From positions 1-49,571 of the forward strand of contig PUHN01000024.1 in NCBI GenBank assembly GCA_002967695.1: a stretch of 49,571 bases of DNA, given 5' to 3'. Both the position numbers and the translations under genes were made by a program. A model generated the notes under the pieces. The model had not been told where the DNA came from, did no database searches, and saw only the letters and a program-made list of their open reading frames with translations. The DNA is from Rhodobacteraceae bacterium WD3A24 (GTDB lineage: Bacteria > Pseudomonadota > Alphaproteobacteria > Rhodobacterales > Rhodobacteraceae). This document shows, one piece after another, positions 24,731 through 33,761 of this stretch (its first letter is position 1; each line of letters begins with the position of its first letter).

Positions 24731-25691
24731 CATCACCGTCATCGGCGCCGGCGTGGCGGGCCTGTGGGCGGCCTGGGCCCTGAGCAAGGCGGGGCTGACC
24801 GCGCGCCTGATCGACCGGCGCGGCCCGCCCGGCCCACACGGGTGTTCATGGTGGGCCGGGGGGATGCTTGCGCCCTTCTGTGAGGGGGCCGTGGCCGAGC
24901 CTCCCATCGTCACCCATGGCGAGCGCGCCGCCGCCGCATGGGCCGAGGTCACGGAGGTCACCCGGCACGGTTCGCTGGTTGTCGCGCTGGAGCGCGACCG
25001 GGGCGAGCTGGCCCGCTTCGCGCGCCGCACGCAGGGCCATGAGCAGGTGAGCGATGCCTTGCGCGATCTCGAACCCGGCCTGCCCGGCCCTGCCGAGGCG
25101 CTGTTCTTTGCCGCCGAGTCCCATCTCGACCCGCGCCGCGCGCTGGCGGATCTGGTTGCAGCCCTCGCCGCGCGAGGCGTGCAGATCGAACAGGCAGAAA
25201 CTTCCCCCGACGATATCGCGGGCCCCGTCATCGACGCCCGCGGCATGGCGAGCCCCTTGCCCGGCCTGCGGGGGGTGCGTGGCGAGATGGCGACCCTGCG
25301 CGCGCGCGACATTTCACTCACGCGTCCCGTCCGCCTGCTGCATCCGCGCCACCCGCTCTACATCGTGCCGCGCGCGGGCGGGCACTACATGGTCGGAGCC
25401 ACACAGATCGAAAGCATGGATCGTCGCGGCATTTCGGCCCGTTCGGTGCTGGAACTGCTGAGCGCGGCCTATGCGCTCGACCCACGATTTGGCGAGGCGG
25501 AGCTTGTCGAGACGGGCGCCGATCTGCGCCCGGCTTTCGCCGACAACGTCCCGCACCTGATCCGGCGGGGCCGGGTGCTGCACCTCAACGGGCTGTTCCG
25601 CCACGGCTATCTGATGGCGCCCGCGCTGGCACAGCAGGCGGCGGATTACCTGACCCAAGGCATCAAGGGGGATCTGTTTCATGAGGATTGA
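24723..25691 (+). CDS. thiO: Glycine oxidase ThiO
   Basis: 322 residues from the ATG at 24723, overlapping thiD by 8 bp. An N-terminal FAD-binding Rossmann motif (ITVIGAGVAGLWAAWALS), the DAO-family block WWAGGMLAP, a substrate domain, and a C-terminal LNGLFRHGYLMAPALAQQAA as in D-amino-acid-oxidase-fold proteins. ThiO oxidises glycine to the iminoacetate used by ThiG for the thiazole ring. The position between thiD and thiS fits an aerobic thiazole pathway (ThiO rather than ThiH). Confidence 0.93.
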   Translation: MADITVIGAGVAGLWAAWALSKAGLTARLIDRRGPPGPHGCSWWAGGMLAPFCEGAVAEPPIVTHGERAAAAWAEVTEVTRHGSLVVALERDRGELARFARRTQGHEQVSDALRDLEPGLPGPAEALFFAAESHLDPRRALADLVAALAARGVQIEQAETSPDDIAGPVIDARGMASPLPGLRGVRGEMATLRARDISLTRPVRLLHPRHPLYIVPRAGGHYMVGATQIESMDRRGISARSVLELLSAAYALDPRFGEAELVETGADLRPAFADNVPHLIRRGRVLHLNGLFRHGYLMAPALAQQAADYLTQGIKGDLFHED

Positions 25692-25878
25692 AATCAACGG
25701 CGAGGCCCGCGAGGTCACCGCTACCACCCCGGCCGAGCTTCTGTTCGAACTCGGCTGGGGCGAGGCGCGCGTGGCGACGGCGCTCAATGGCGAATTCCTG
25801 CCAAAGACGGCGCGCGAGCGAACCGAGCTTGCCGAAGGCGACCGGCTGGAAGTGCTCGCGCCCATGCAGGGGGGCTGA
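25681..25878 (+). CDS. thiS: Sulfur carrier protein ThiS
   Basis: 65 residues, ubiquitin-like, starting inside the end of thiO (11-bp overlap) and ending in the required di-glycine (APMQGG). ThiF adenylates this terminus, which is then converted to a thiocarboxylate that gives sulfur to the thiazole. LNGEFLP and ELAEGDRLEVLAPMQGG are the diagnostic blocks. Confidence 0.95.
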   Translation: MRIEINGEAREVTATTPAELLFELGWGEARVATALNGEFLPKTARERTELAEGDRLEVLAPMQGG

Positions 25879-25881
25879 GCC

Positions 25882-26643
25882 ATGCGCGATTTCTACGGCA
25901 CCGCCATCGATACCCCCTTGATGCTGGGCACGGCGCAATACCCCTCGCCCGAGATCATGGAGAGAGCTTTTCATGCGTCGGGCGCCTCGGTCGCGACCGT
26001 CTCGCTGCGCCGCGAGGCCGGGCAGGGTCAGGCCCTGTGGGACGTCATTCGCGGCCTTGGGGTGCATGTTCTGCCCAATACCGCCGGCTGTCACAATGCG
26101 CGCGAGGCCATAACGACCGCGCGCATGGCGCGCGAGGTGTTCGAGACGAACTGGATCAAGCTCGAGGTCATCGGCCATGCCGACACGCTCCAGCCCGACC
26201 CGTTCGGCCTTCTGGAAGCGGCCGAAGTGCTGGCCGCCGAGGGGTTCGAGATCTTTCCCTACACTACGGAGGATCAGATCCTTGCGCAGCGGCTGGTGGA
26301 TGCCGGCTGTCGCGTGCTGATGCCTTTGGGTGCGCCCATCGGCTCGGGGCTGGGGCTGAACAACCGCTATGGCCTGAAGACCCTGCGCGCGGCTTTCCCC
26401 GACATCCCGCTCGTGGTGGATGCCGGCCTGGGCCTGCCCAGCCACGCGGCGGCAGCGATGGAGCTGGGATACGACGCGGTCCTGCTCAATACGGCCGTCG
26501 CGCAGGCGGGCGATCCGGTGGCGATGGCCCGCGCCTTTGGACTGGCCGCGCAGGCCGGCGCGCTGGCCACGGCCGCCGACCCGATGGAGCCGCGCGACAT
26601 GGCCGCCCCCTCGACCCCGGTGATCGGAAAGGCCTGGCTATGA
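25882..26643 (+). CDS. thiG: Thiazole synthase
   Basis: 253 residues, 3 bp after thiS. TIM-barrel enzyme making the thiazole phosphate from DXP, dehydroglycine and ThiS thiocarboxylate. Motifs are [30 protein letters not shown] with the Schiff-base Lys near 93, [30 protein letters not shown] and [12 protein letters not shown]. Its stop overlaps thiE by 4 bp. Confidence 0.96.
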   Translation: MRDFYGTAIDTPLMLGTAQYPSPEIMERAFHASGASVATVSLRREAGQGQALWDVIRGLGVHVLPNTAGCHNAREAITTARMAREVFETNWIKLEVIGHADTLQPDPFGLLEAAEVLAAEGFEIFPYTTEDQILAQRLVDAGCRVLMPLGAPIGSGLGLNNRYGLKTLRAAFPDIPLVVDAGLGLPSHAAAAMELGYDAVLLNTAVAQAGDPVAMARAFGLAAQAGALATAADPMEPRDMAAPSTPVIGKAWL

Positions 26644-27236
26644 CGCTGCCGCGCTTCTACCCTATCTTTGACTCTGTCGAATGGCTGGAACGCGCCCTGC
26701 CGCTGGGGGTCAGGCTTGTCCAGCTTCGTATCAAGGACCGCTCCGAGGACGTGCTGCGATCCGAGTGTCGCAGGGGGCTCGCACTGGCGCGGGCGAATGG
26801 CGCGGCACTGGTGATCAATGACCACTGGCAGACGGCCATCGATGCGGGCGCCGACTGGGTGCATCTCGGGCAGGAGGATCTCGACACGGCCGACCTGCCC
26901 GCGATCCGCCGCGCGGGGGTCAAGCTCGGCATCTCGACCCATGATCACGGCGAACTCGACCGCGCGCGGGGGCTGGCGCCCGACTACATCGCCCTCGGCC
27001 CGGTCTATCCGACGATCCTCAAGCAGATGAAATGGCATCGGCAGGGGCTCGAGCGGGTCGCCGAATGGAAACGGATGGTGGGCGACATCCCCTTGTGCGC
27101 CATCGGCGGCATGCGTGTCGAGCGCGCGGCCGACGTCTTCGCAGCCGGAGCGGATATCGTCTCGGCGGTCACGGACATCACGCTCGCCCCCGACCCCGAG
27201 GCGCGCATGCGCGACTGGCTGAGGGTCTGCGCATGA
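26640..27236 (+). CDS. thiE: Thiamin-phosphate synthase
   Basis: 198 residues from the ATG at 26640 (ATGA overlap with thiG). VQLRIKDR (pyrophosphate contact), [45 protein letters not shown] and CAIGGM are the ThiE signatures. Joins HMP-PP with thiazole phosphate to form thiamin phosphate. Confidence 0.95.
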   Translation: MTLPRFYPIFDSVEWLERALPLGVRLVQLRIKDRSEDVLRSECRRGLALARANGAALVINDHWQTAIDAGADWVHLGQEDLDTADLPAIRRAGVKLGISTHDHGELDRARGLAPDYIALGPVYPTILKQMKWHRQGLERVAEWKRMVGDIPLCAIGGMRVERAADVFAAGADIVSAVTDITLAPDPEARMRDWLRVCA

Positions 27237-28186
27237 ACCGCTACGCGCGCCAGACGCTCCTGCCCGAGGTCGGCCCCGAAGGTCAGTCGAGGCTCGCCCG
27301 CGCCCACGCGCTGGTCGTGGGGGCGGGGGGGCTTGGCGTGCCGGTGATGCAGTATCTCGCCGGCGCGGGCATCGGGCGGATCACGCTCGTTGATGGCGAC
27401 CGGGTCGAGGAAAGCAATCTGCACCGCCAGCCGCTCTACCGCATGGAACAGATCGGCACCCCCAAGGCGCAGGCCGCCGCAAGGGCGCTTGCGACGCTCA
27501 ACCCCGATGTGCGCCTGTCCGCCCGTTGCGAGTGGCTCGACCCCGTCAATGCGGCCGAGCTGGTGGCCGATGCGGATGTCGCGCTGGACTGCGCCGATAC
27601 GTTCGCGGCCAGCCTGACCCTGTCGGATGCCTGCCATGCGCGGGGCAAGCCGCTCCTGACGGCCTCGGCGCTGGGGCTTTCGGGCTACGCCGCCGGGGTT
27701 TGCGGCGGCGCACCCAGCCTGCGCGCGCTTTTCCCCGACCTTCCCGAACGCGGGGCGAGCTGCGCGACCGCGGGCGTCATGGGGCCGGTGGTCGGCTCCA
27801 TCGGCGCGCTGCAGGCGCAGATGACGCTGGCGGTGCTCCTTGGTCTGGACCCTTCGCCCTTGGGCCAGCTTGTCAGCCTCGACGCCGCGCGCTGGCGCTT
27901 CGGGGGATTTCGTTTCGAGCGCGCGCCCGAGCCCGAGCGGCCCTTGCCCTTCATCGCCCGCAGCCAGACGCGCGCGGAGGACGTGCTGATCGACCTGCGC
28001 GCCGAGGCCGTGCCATTCAGCCCGGCGGCACGCCACATCCCGCCCGAGCGGATCACCACCGTGACCCCGCCCGCGGGCTGCCGCGTGGTCCTGGCCTGCC
28101 GCACGGGGCTGCGCGCGCACAATGCCGGGCAAATCCTCCAATCCCGCTGGCCGGGTGACATCGCCCTTCTCGCTCTCAATGACTGA
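27233..28186 (+). CDS. thiF: ThiF/MoeB-family adenylyltransferase with C-terminal rhodanese-like region
   Basis: 317 residues from the ATG at 27233 (overlap with thiE). The E1-like domain has the ATP loop VVGAGGLGVPVMQYLAGAG, DGDRVEESNLHRQ and DCADTFAASL. From about residue 245 a short rhodanese-like segment (VLIDLRAEA..., then VVLACRTGLRAHNAG) supplies a possible persulfide Cys, as in MoeB-rhodanese fusions such as MOCS3. Zn-type CxxC pairs typical of many ThiF/MoeB enzymes are not seen. Activates ThiS; the fused domain could deliver the sulfur. Confidence 0.9.
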   Translation: MNRYARQTLLPEVGPEGQSRLARAHALVVGAGGLGVPVMQYLAGAGIGRITLVDGDRVEESNLHRQPLYRMEQIGTPKAQAAARALATLNPDVRLSARCEWLDPVNAAELVADADVALDCADTFAASLTLSDACHARGKPLLTASALGLSGYAAGVCGGAPSLRALFPDLPERGASCATAGVMGPVVGSIGALQAQMTLAVLLGLDPSPLGQLVSLDAARWRFGGFRFERAPEPERPLPFIARSQTRAEDVLIDLRAEAVPFSPAARHIPPERITTVTPPAGCRVVLACRTGLRAHNAGQILQSRWPGDIALLALND

Positions 28187-28198
28187 ACCGGAGAGACC

Positions 28199-29149
28199 AT
28201 GAAACAGACCCTCGCCACCATCATCCTCGCCGCAGGCCTTGCCCTGCCCGCCACGGCGCAGGATCGGCTGACCGTGATGCTCGACTGGTTCGTCAACCCC
28301 GATCACGCGCCGATCGTGCTGGCCGAAGAGCTAGGATACTTCGCCGATGCCGCGCTCGAGGTCGAGACCGTCACCCCCGCCGACCCGAACGATCCGCCGC
28401 GCATGGCCGCCGCGGGCCGGGTCGATCTGGCGGTTTCCTATCAGCCGCAACTGCATCTGAGCCGTCACAACGGCCTGCCCCTGCGCCGCGTGGGCACCCT
28501 GGTCTCCACCCCGCTGACATGCCTCGTCGTGCTGGCCGACGGGCCGGTGCAGGAGATGGCTGACCTCAGACACCGCAAGGTGGGCTTTGCCGTCGCCGGT
28601 CTGCAGGAGGTGATGCTCGATGCGATGCTCGCCCATCACGGGCTCGCGCCCGGCGATGTGGAGCAGATCAATATCGGCTGGTCGATCTCGCCCGCGCTGA
28701 TGTCCGGGCAAGTGGATGGCGTCATCGGCGCATTTCGCAATTTCGAATTGAACCAACTTCGGCTCGAAGGCTCCGAGGGCCGCTGTTTCTATCCCGAGGC
28801 CGAGGGCGTGCCCGCCTATGACGAGCTGATCTATGTCGCCAATCCCGACCGCATGGATGCCGATGCGATCGCGCGTTTCCTCGATGCCACCGAGCGCGCG
28901 ACAGCCTTCATTCTCAACCAACCGCAACAGGCGTGGGAGTTATTCTCGGCCACCGCCTCGGAATTGCAAAGCGAGTTGAACATCCGCGCATGGGACGATA
29001 CCTGGCCGCGTTTCGCCACCCGCCCCGCCGCGCTCGATGACGGCCGTTATGCGCGCTTCGAGGCGTTCCTGGCCGAGCGTGGAGCCACGCCGGGCGGGCT
29101 GGACGTCTCCGAACTGGCCGTCGACATCTCGGACAGCGCGGCACCATGA
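28199..29149 (+). CDS. thiY: HMP-type pyrimidine-binding protein of a thiamin-precursor ABC transporter
   Basis: 316 residues; signal peptide with AxA cleavage (LALPATAQ). NMT1/THI5-like fold with LDWFVNPDHAPIVLAEELGYF, the hallmark of formylaminopyrimidine/HMP-binding ThiY proteins, and SYQPQLHLSRHN. Captures pyrimidine precursors in the periplasm for ThiX/ThiZ. Neighbours thiZ and thiX complete the transporter. The stop codon overlaps a 27-codon frame (29146-29229). Confidence 0.92.
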   Translation: MKQTLATIILAAGLALPATAQDRLTVMLDWFVNPDHAPIVLAEELGYFADAALEVETVTPADPNDPPRMAAAGRVDLAVSYQPQLHLSRHNGLPLRRVGTLVSTPLTCLVVLADGPVQEMADLRHRKVGFAVAGLQEVMLDAMLAHHGLAPGDVEQINIGWSISPALMSGQVDGVIGAFRNFELNQLRLEGSEGRCFYPEAEGVPAYDELIYVANPDRMDADAIARFLDATERATAFILNQPQQAWELFSATASELQSELNIRAWDDTWPRFATRPAALDDGRYARFEAFLAERGATPGGLDVSELAVDISDSAAP

Positions 29150-29229
29150 CCGCCATGGAAAATGGCCGCGGCGAGATCGACGGGCGGCCGGAACTCGGGG
29201 GCTGGCAGATGGGCCCGGACGCGGCATGA
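29146..29229 (+). pseudogene. 27-codon frame, possible internally deleted tenA
   Basis: The frame starts on the thiY stop (ATGA at 29146) and ends on the thiZ start (ATGA at 29226), so both ends have the coupled spacing of a real operon gene. It encodes MTAMENGRGEIDG then ELGGWQMGPDAA. The last part resembles the C-terminus of TenA (thiaminase II) proteins, which often end with an FWQMG-like string, and tenA frequently lies between thiY and thiZ/thiX. A tenA gene reduced by an in-frame deletion to its two ends would give this. The resemblance is short and from memory; a coupling leader peptide is the alternative. Confidence 0.35.
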
Positions 29230-29960
29230 CCGCGCCGGGGCTGTCACTGCGGGGCGATCTGTGGCTGGACAAGGCGCCGCTGTTGCGCGAGCTGGCGCTG
29301 GAGATGCCTGCGGCCAGGTGGAGCTGCCTTCTGGGGCCGTCCGGGGTCGGAAAGTCCACCATTGGAAGGCTAATCGCGGGCCTTCCCGGCCCCCAACGGC
29401 TCGACGGGACACTCCAGAGCAGCGACCGGGCCGCGCTTGCGGGCCGCGTGGCTTTCCTGGCGCAGGATGGCCAGCTTCTGCCCTGGGCGGACCTCGTGCA
29501 CAATGTCACGATCGGCACGCGGCTGCGCGGCGAGCGGCCCGACAAGGCCCGTGCCCGAGAGCTCTTGGCCGAAGTCGGGCTCGAGGGGCTGGAGTCCCGG
29601 CGCCCCGCCAGCCTGTCGGGCGGGCAGCGCCAGCGCGTCGTGCTGGCGCGCACGCTCATCGAGGATTCTCCCATCGTCGTGCTGGACGAACCCTTTTCGG
29701 CGCTCGATGCGGCCACAAGGGTGGCGATGCAGGATCTGGCCGCGCGAATACTGCGGGGGCGCACGGTGGTCCTGATAACGCACGAGCCGCTGGAAGCCGT
29801 GCGGCTGGCCGACCGCGCCTGGCTGCTGGGGCCTGAGGGCGCCGAGGCGATGTCGCTGCCCGAAGCCGAGGCGCCGCGCGATTACCGCGCGCCCGGCACC
29901 CTTGACGCTCAGTCGCGTCTGCTTGCGCGTCTGCATGGAATGGCGACGGAATGTACCTGA
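29226..29960 (+). CDS. thiZ: Thiamin-precursor ABC transporter ATP-binding protein
   Basis: 244 residues from the ATG at 29226. Walker A GPSGVGKST, Q-loop FLAQDGQLLPW, signature LSGGQRQRVVLAR, Walker B IVVLDEPFSALD, H-loop ITHEPLEAV. Energises uptake of pyrimidine precursors through ThiX. Its 3' end overlaps thiX by 10 bp. Confidence 0.93.
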   Translation: MTAPGLSLRGDLWLDKAPLLRELALEMPAARWSCLLGPSGVGKSTIGRLIAGLPGPQRLDGTLQSSDRAALAGRVAFLAQDGQLLPWADLVHNVTIGTRLRGERPDKARARELLAEVGLEGLESRRPASLSGGQRQRVVLARTLIEDSPIVVLDEPFSALDAATRVAMQDLAARILRGRTVVLITHEPLEAVRLADRAWLLGPEGAEAMSLPEAEAPRDYRAPGTLDAQSRLLARLHGMATECT

Positions 29961-30778
29961 TGAAGACATCGGTTCTGCGCGGTTTGCTGGCGCTGGCCTT
30001 CGCGCTGTCGGTCTGGCAGGCGGCGGTCTGGGCCAGCGGTGTGCCGCCCTTCATCCTGCCGGGTCCGGCACGGGTGGCGGAAAGCCTGTGGTCCAACGCC
30101 GGCCTGCTGGCCGAACATGCGCGCTTTACCGCTGCAAACCTGCTGATCGGGCTCGCGGCGGGGGTGGCGCTGGGCGGCGCCACGGCGCTGAACCTGGCGC
30201 TTTCGCCCGGCGCACGCCTGCTGTTGCGCCCCATGCTGATCTTCGCCCAGGCCGTGCCGGTCTTCGCCCTCGCCCCGATCATCACGCTCTGGCTGGGGTA
30301 TGGCGCGCCGTCAAAGATCGTCGTGGTCATGCTGGTGATCTATTTCCCGGTCACATCCGCCTTCTTCGACGGGCTGATGCGTCTGCCGCCACCGCTGGCG
30401 GACATGGCGCAATTGATGCGCGCGACACCCTTGCGCCGACTGCTGTTGCTGCAACTTCCCAGCGCGCTGCCCTCGCTGGCCTCGGGCCTGCGGCTGGCGA
30501 TAATCTATGCCCCCTTCGCGGTGGTGATCGGGGAATGGGTCGGCTCGTCGCGCGGTCTGGGCTATCTGATGCTCATGGCCAATGGTCGCGGGCAGACCGA
30601 CCTGATGTTCGCCGCCCTGATCACCCTGGCCGCCCAAAGCCTCGCCCTCTTCGCACTTCTCGAATTCGCCGTGAAAGAGCGGCGCGCGCCCGGCCGGCAT
30701 GCGTTGCCCGCCTCGCGGATGCGTCGAGAAGCCGGCAATCCCGCCGACGCGTCCGAGTCCGATCATTTGCGGCCCTGA
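29951..30778 (+). CDS. thiX: Thiamin-precursor ABC transporter permease
   Basis: 275 residues. BPD-type permease with about 6 TM helices; the coupling loop is ATPLRRLLLLQLPSALPSLASGLRLA (EAA-like) followed by GEWVGSSRGLGYLM. Start is the ATG at 29951 within the end of thiZ; a second ATG nine bases on is also possible. The hydrophilic C-terminal tail (RRAPGRHALPASRMRREAG onward) is longer than usual. Last gene of the thi operon; a terminator follows at 30829. Confidence 0.9.
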   Translation: MYLMKTSVLRGLLALAFALSVWQAAVWASGVPPFILPGPARVAESLWSNAGLLAEHARFTAANLLIGLAAGVALGGATALNLALSPGARLLLRPMLIFAQAVPVFALAPIITLWLGYGAPSKIVVVMLVIYFPVTSAFFDGLMRLPPPLADMAQLMRATPLRRLLLLQLPSALPSLASGLRLAIIYAPFAVVIGEWVGSSRGLGYLMLMANGRGQTDLMFAALITLAAQSLALFALLEFAVKERRAPGRHALPASRMRREAGNPADASESDHLRP

Positions 30779-30828
30779 TCAGGGTCGGTGAGACGCCATG
30801 GAGAAATGCCCGAGGAAGTGTTTCAGGA

Positions 30829-30851
30829 GACGGCACTCACCGTCATTTTTT
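30829..30851 (+). terminator. Terminator after the thi operon
   Basis: Stem GACGG (30829-30833) / CCGTC (30840-30844) with a 6-nt loop, followed by A and TTTTTT (30846-30851). The short stem is offset by a good T-tract. The rest of the gap up to the next gene at 31064 shows no further gene. Confidence 0.6.
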
Positions 30852-31063
30852 CCTGCCGACCCCGCACGTTCCGGTAGGGCCCCACCGGGTGGTGTAAGAG
30901 GCCGCGCGCGGAGCCTTTTGGCGCAGCGCAGCGCGCGGACGGTCCGACGGGCTTGACCCTGACGCAAAAGCAGGCGACGTCAGGGCCCGACGGCAGCCCA
31001 CTTGGGCAATGTCGGATCGACTGCAAAACAACGCGCCTTTTCCGGGCGCATCGAGAGGGTTTC

Positions 31064-31684
31064 ATGACCACGCTGTGCTACGCTGACAAGACCTGTGCCA
31101 TCGGCATTCACATTCTTCTGGAGGAGATTGGGGCGCCCTATGACCTTCGGGTCGTGGATTTTTCCACGAAGGAGCAGAAGTCGCCCGAATATCTGGCGAT
31201 GAACCCCAAGGGCAAAGTGCCCGCGCTGATCCGCGATGACGGCTCTGTTCTGACCGAATTCGCCGCGATCGCCACATGGCTTGCCATGACCAACCCCGAG
31301 AAGAAACTGATGCCCACGGACCCCGAGGGGATGGCGCGCACGCTCGAGGCGCTCGACTTCGCCGTGGGCACGTTGCACATGCTGTCGTGGAGGCTGTGGC
31401 GCCGGCCGTCGGCCTATGTCTCGGACGAAGAGGCCCAGAAGGAAGTGCAGCAGCGCGGCAGGGATGCCGTCCTCGCGGGCCTGGAGGTGGTCAATGACCA
31501 GCTGGAGGGCAAGGAGTTTCTGATCGGCGATTTCTCCATCGCCGATCCGGCGCTTTACTACGTCGAATACTGGGCCGCCGATGTGGCGGGATGGCCGCTG
31601 CCCGCCAATGTGCAGGCGCATTTCGACCGGATGAAGACGCGCCCCTCCGTGCAGGCCTCGCGCAAGCAGGAAAGGGTGGCCTGA
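31064..31684 (+). CDS. Glutathione S-transferase family protein
   Basis: 206 residues from the ATG at 31064 with GAGAGGG upstream. Thioredoxin-like N-terminal domain (MTTLCYADKTCAIGIHILLEE) with the GSH-binding blocks NPKGKVPALI and LTEFAAIATWLA; all-helical C-terminal domain from about 85, ending KTRPSVQASRKQE. Near the start, Cys residues (positions 5 and 10) suit a beta-like GST with a catalytic Cys. Substrate unknown. Single-gene unit ended by the hairpin at 31696. Confidence 0.88.
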   Translation: MTTLCYADKTCAIGIHILLEEIGAPYDLRVVDFSTKEQKSPEYLAMNPKGKVPALIRDDGSVLTEFAAIATWLAMTNPEKKLMPTDPEGMARTLEALDFAVGTLHMLSWRLWRRPSAYVSDEEAQKEVQQRGRDAVLAGLEVVNDQLEGKEFLIGDFSIADPALYYVEYWAADVAGWPLPANVQAHFDRMKTRPSVQASRKQERVA

Positions 31685-31695
31685 GCCATTGCAGA

Positions 31696-31721
31696 GGGTC
31701 CGGCAGATAGCTGCCGGGCCC
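31696..31721 (+). terminator. Strong hairpin after the GST gene
   Basis: An 11-bp stem GGGTCCGGCAG (31696-31706) / CTGCCGGGCCC (31711-31721) with an ATAG loop and one G-T pair, 12 bp after the stop codon. No T-tract follows. A second perfect palindrome, AAGACCGCGGTCTT, is at 31769-31782. The convergent gap 31685-31871 has no gene. Confidence 0.5.
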
Positions 31722-31871
31722 ACCGTGCCGCAATTTGCCTCAAGACCGGGCTTGGGTTCGGCAGGGGAAAGACCGCGGTCTTGCTCTGCGCTCGCGGCAA
31801 TGACTGAGCCCCGAGACCGCGCCGACAGATCGCGCATGCCGCGGAGCCCCGAGAGCCTGGCCCGGCGCACG

Positions 31872-32786
31872 CTAGTCGGGTGAGGCCGCGGCTTCGGCGA
31901 GGACCCAGTCGCGAAAGGCGCGCACCTTGGGCCGGTCGCCGTCGGTCTGCGGGTAGACGACGTAGTAGCAGAATGCCTGCGGGTCGCCCTCCATCTCGCC
32001 GAACGGCTTGACCAGCTGGCCGCTTTCGAGCTCGGCGGCCACGATCGCCTGGGCGGCCAGCGCAACGCCCTGCCCGGCGGCCGCCGCCTGCACCGCCAGG
32101 CTGTCCATGCTGAAGCGTGGCCCGCGATTGGCGTCGATATCCTCGAGCCCCGCCGCGCGCAGCCACATCCGCCAGTTCGGCGCGAACGCGTCTTCCATCT
32201 TCCAGTGGACGTGGATCAGCGTGTGGTGGCGCAGATCGGCCGGGCCGATCAGGGGCGGGTCGGCTTCAAGGAGGGCCGGGCTGCAGACCGGAAAGGCGAT
32301 TTCCGACATCAGGCAATGCGCGGTCAGGGCCGGATACTCGCCCCGGCCGTAGCGGATGGCCACATCGACATCGCCGCGCTCGAAATCGACCAGCGTGTCG
32401 GTGGCATCGATACGGATGTCGAAATCCGGATACATCTCGCGAAACCTGTCGAGCCGCGGCACCAGCCATTTCGCGCCGAAGGACGGGGCGACGCTGACGG
32501 TCAGGACACCGGATTCCTCGTCCCGGCGCAGCCTGCGGCAGCCTTCGGCCAGCAGGTCGAAAGCCTCAGTCAGCGTCGGAAGCGACGCCTGGGCCGCATC
32601 GGTCAGAAGAAGCGCGCGCGTGCGGCGCCGGAACAGCTGCACGCCCGAAATCTCCTCGAGCGACTTGATCTGCTGGCTGATCGCCGCAGGGGTGACGCCC
32701 AGCTCCTCCGCCGCCTTGCTGAAGCTCAGATGCCGGCCGGCGGCCTCGAAGGCCTTGAGCGCGTTGAGGGGCGGAAGGCGCCGCAT
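31872..32786 (-). CDS. LysR-family regulator, GcvA-like
   Basis: 304 residues. Start ATG at 32786 (MRRLPPLNALKAFEAAGRHL) has GGAGG 5 nt upstream; the ATG at 32798 would put that site inside the gene. Winged HTH at 5-62 (SFSKAAEELGVTPAAISQQIKSLEEISGVQLFRR), then the periplasmic-binding-protein-like effector domain. The GcvA group regulates glycine cleavage or, in many paralogues, beta-lactamase or amino-acid genes; the target here is not evident. It is divergent from the small gene at 32958, which could be its target. Confidence 0.9.
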   Translation of the reverse strand: MRRLPPLNALKAFEAAGRHLSFSKAAEELGVTPAAISQQIKSLEEISGVQLFRRRTRALLLTDAAQASLPTLTEAFDLLAEGCRRLRRDEESGVLTVSVAPSFGAKWLVPRLDRFREMYPDFDIRIDATDTLVDFERGDVDVAIRYGRGEYPALTAHCLMSEIAFPVCSPALLEADPPLIGPADLRHHTLIHVHWKMEDAFAPNWRMWLRAAGLEDIDANRGPRFSMDSLAVQAAAAGQGVALAAQAIVAAELESGQLVKPFGEMEGDPQAFCYYVVYPQTDGDRPKVRAFRDWVLAEAAASPD

Positions 32787-32957
32787 CTCCACCTCCATAC
32801 GTGTTAGCAACGCTAATCCACTATCGCAGAATTACTCGTTTGTCACGCACCCTTCGCGCGGCGCATTGTGCTTTTCATGATCGAAGGCCCCACAAGGCGT
32901 CGCAGACACAAGTTAGTTTATCTAATTCGCAGCGTCGCCCAGAAAGCGAGGTGGAGA

Positions 32958-33152
32958 ATGTTCCAGTATGTGTTCTGGCGTCAGGCAACCCCCGCTGACC
33001 CGCTCCGCAACGCGAACGAGGCGCGGGCAGCGGCCATGTATCAGGCGCTCCGTAAGTTTGCGGGTCTGCCGGGCGTCGCGGCGCGGTGGTTGCGGCAGAT
33101 GCCGCGACGCGCCGACAGCCCCCGCAAGGCCCGCGATCTACCCGCCGAGTGA
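32958..33152 (+). CDS. Small basic protein
   Basis: 64 residues from the ATG at 32958 with GAGG 6 nt upstream (frame open from 32868). Sequence MFQYVFWRQATPADPLRN, then an Arg/Ala-rich helical part ending RKARDLPAE. No recognised domain. It may form a unit with the next small gene 59 bp downstream. The upstream region (32811-32957) has lower GC and should hold the divergent LysR promoter. Confidence 0.45.
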   Translation: MFQYVFWRQATPADPLRNANEARAAAMYQALRKFAGLPGVAARWLRQMPRRADSPRKARDLPAE

Positions 33153-33211
33153 TCCGGCCGGCTACGGCCCGCCGGCTCCCGCGCGCCCACATGAACGAAA
33201 GGCCCTCACCC

Positions 33212-33400
33212 ATGCACCGTCTGAGCCGACTCCTCCAAAGACTGCTCCGTCCGAGCCGCGAGAAACTGATCCGGCGCCAGATCGCCGAATTCGAGAAGAT
33301 CAACCCCTATCTCCACAAGGATATCGGCCTGCATGAGAACAGCTTCCGCGAACTCGCCGAACGTGTGGTGGACCAAAGATACGGCTTTGAAGATGAGTGA
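33212..33400 (+). CDS. Small basic protein, faintly DUF1127-like
   Basis: 62 residues from the ATG at 33212 (alternative ATG 33191). The N-terminus is Arg-rich and the core reads INPYLHKDIGLHENSFREL, whose L.DIG(L) string faintly recalls DUF1127/YjiS-type small proteins. The match is weak. From 33380 on, GC drops; 33401-33518 carries no gene I can support and leads into the phage-like genes. Confidence 0.45.
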   Translation: MHRLSRLLQRLLRPSREKLIRRQIAEFEKINPYLHKDIGLHENSFRELAERVVDQRYGFEDE

Positions 33401-33518
33401 ATTGAGCTCTGCTCGAAAGCCAAAGTCTGTCGCGAGGGGCTGGCCTCTACGACTTCATCAATATTGCTCGACGTCGCCCTGAAACAGAGAGCTTAATCGG
33501 GTAGTGCCCCGGGGTTAG

Positions 33519-33761
33519 GTGGCCGGGGTGCTGGCTCGTCCTTGGGTGCGGTGGGTGGCCTCGATCGCCCTGGTCGCGCTGAGCGTCACCCTTTTTCTGT
33601 TCAACCTGCGCCGTGCGGGCGTGCGCGCCGGACGTGCCGCCGAGCGGCTCGAGACATTGGAGCGCCAGAATGCCATTCACCGCCAGATGCTGGAGGCGGC
33701 CGCACGCCGCCCTCGCAGCCGTGACGATCTTCTTGACCGCCTGCGCGGGGGCGAGTTCTGA
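33519..33761 (+). CDS. Rz-like inner-membrane spanin (i-spanin)
   Basis: 80 residues from a GTG directly after an in-frame TAG. One TM segment (WVASIALVALSVTLFLFNL) is followed by a charged coiled-coil domain (RAAERLETLERQNAIHRQML then RRPRSRDDLLDRLRGGEF), the N-in/C-out layout of phage i-spanins. A second ORF in the +1 frame, encoding a lipoprotein, starts inside it (33670), as for Rz/Rz1. Spanins link inner and outer membranes and complete host lysis. No holin or endolysin lies nearby, so this is a prophage relic. Function is inferred from architecture. Confidence 0.65.
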   Translation: MAGVLARPWVRWVASIALVALSVTLFLFNLRRAGVRAGRAAERLETLERQNAIHRQMLEAAARRPRSRDDLLDRLRGGEF

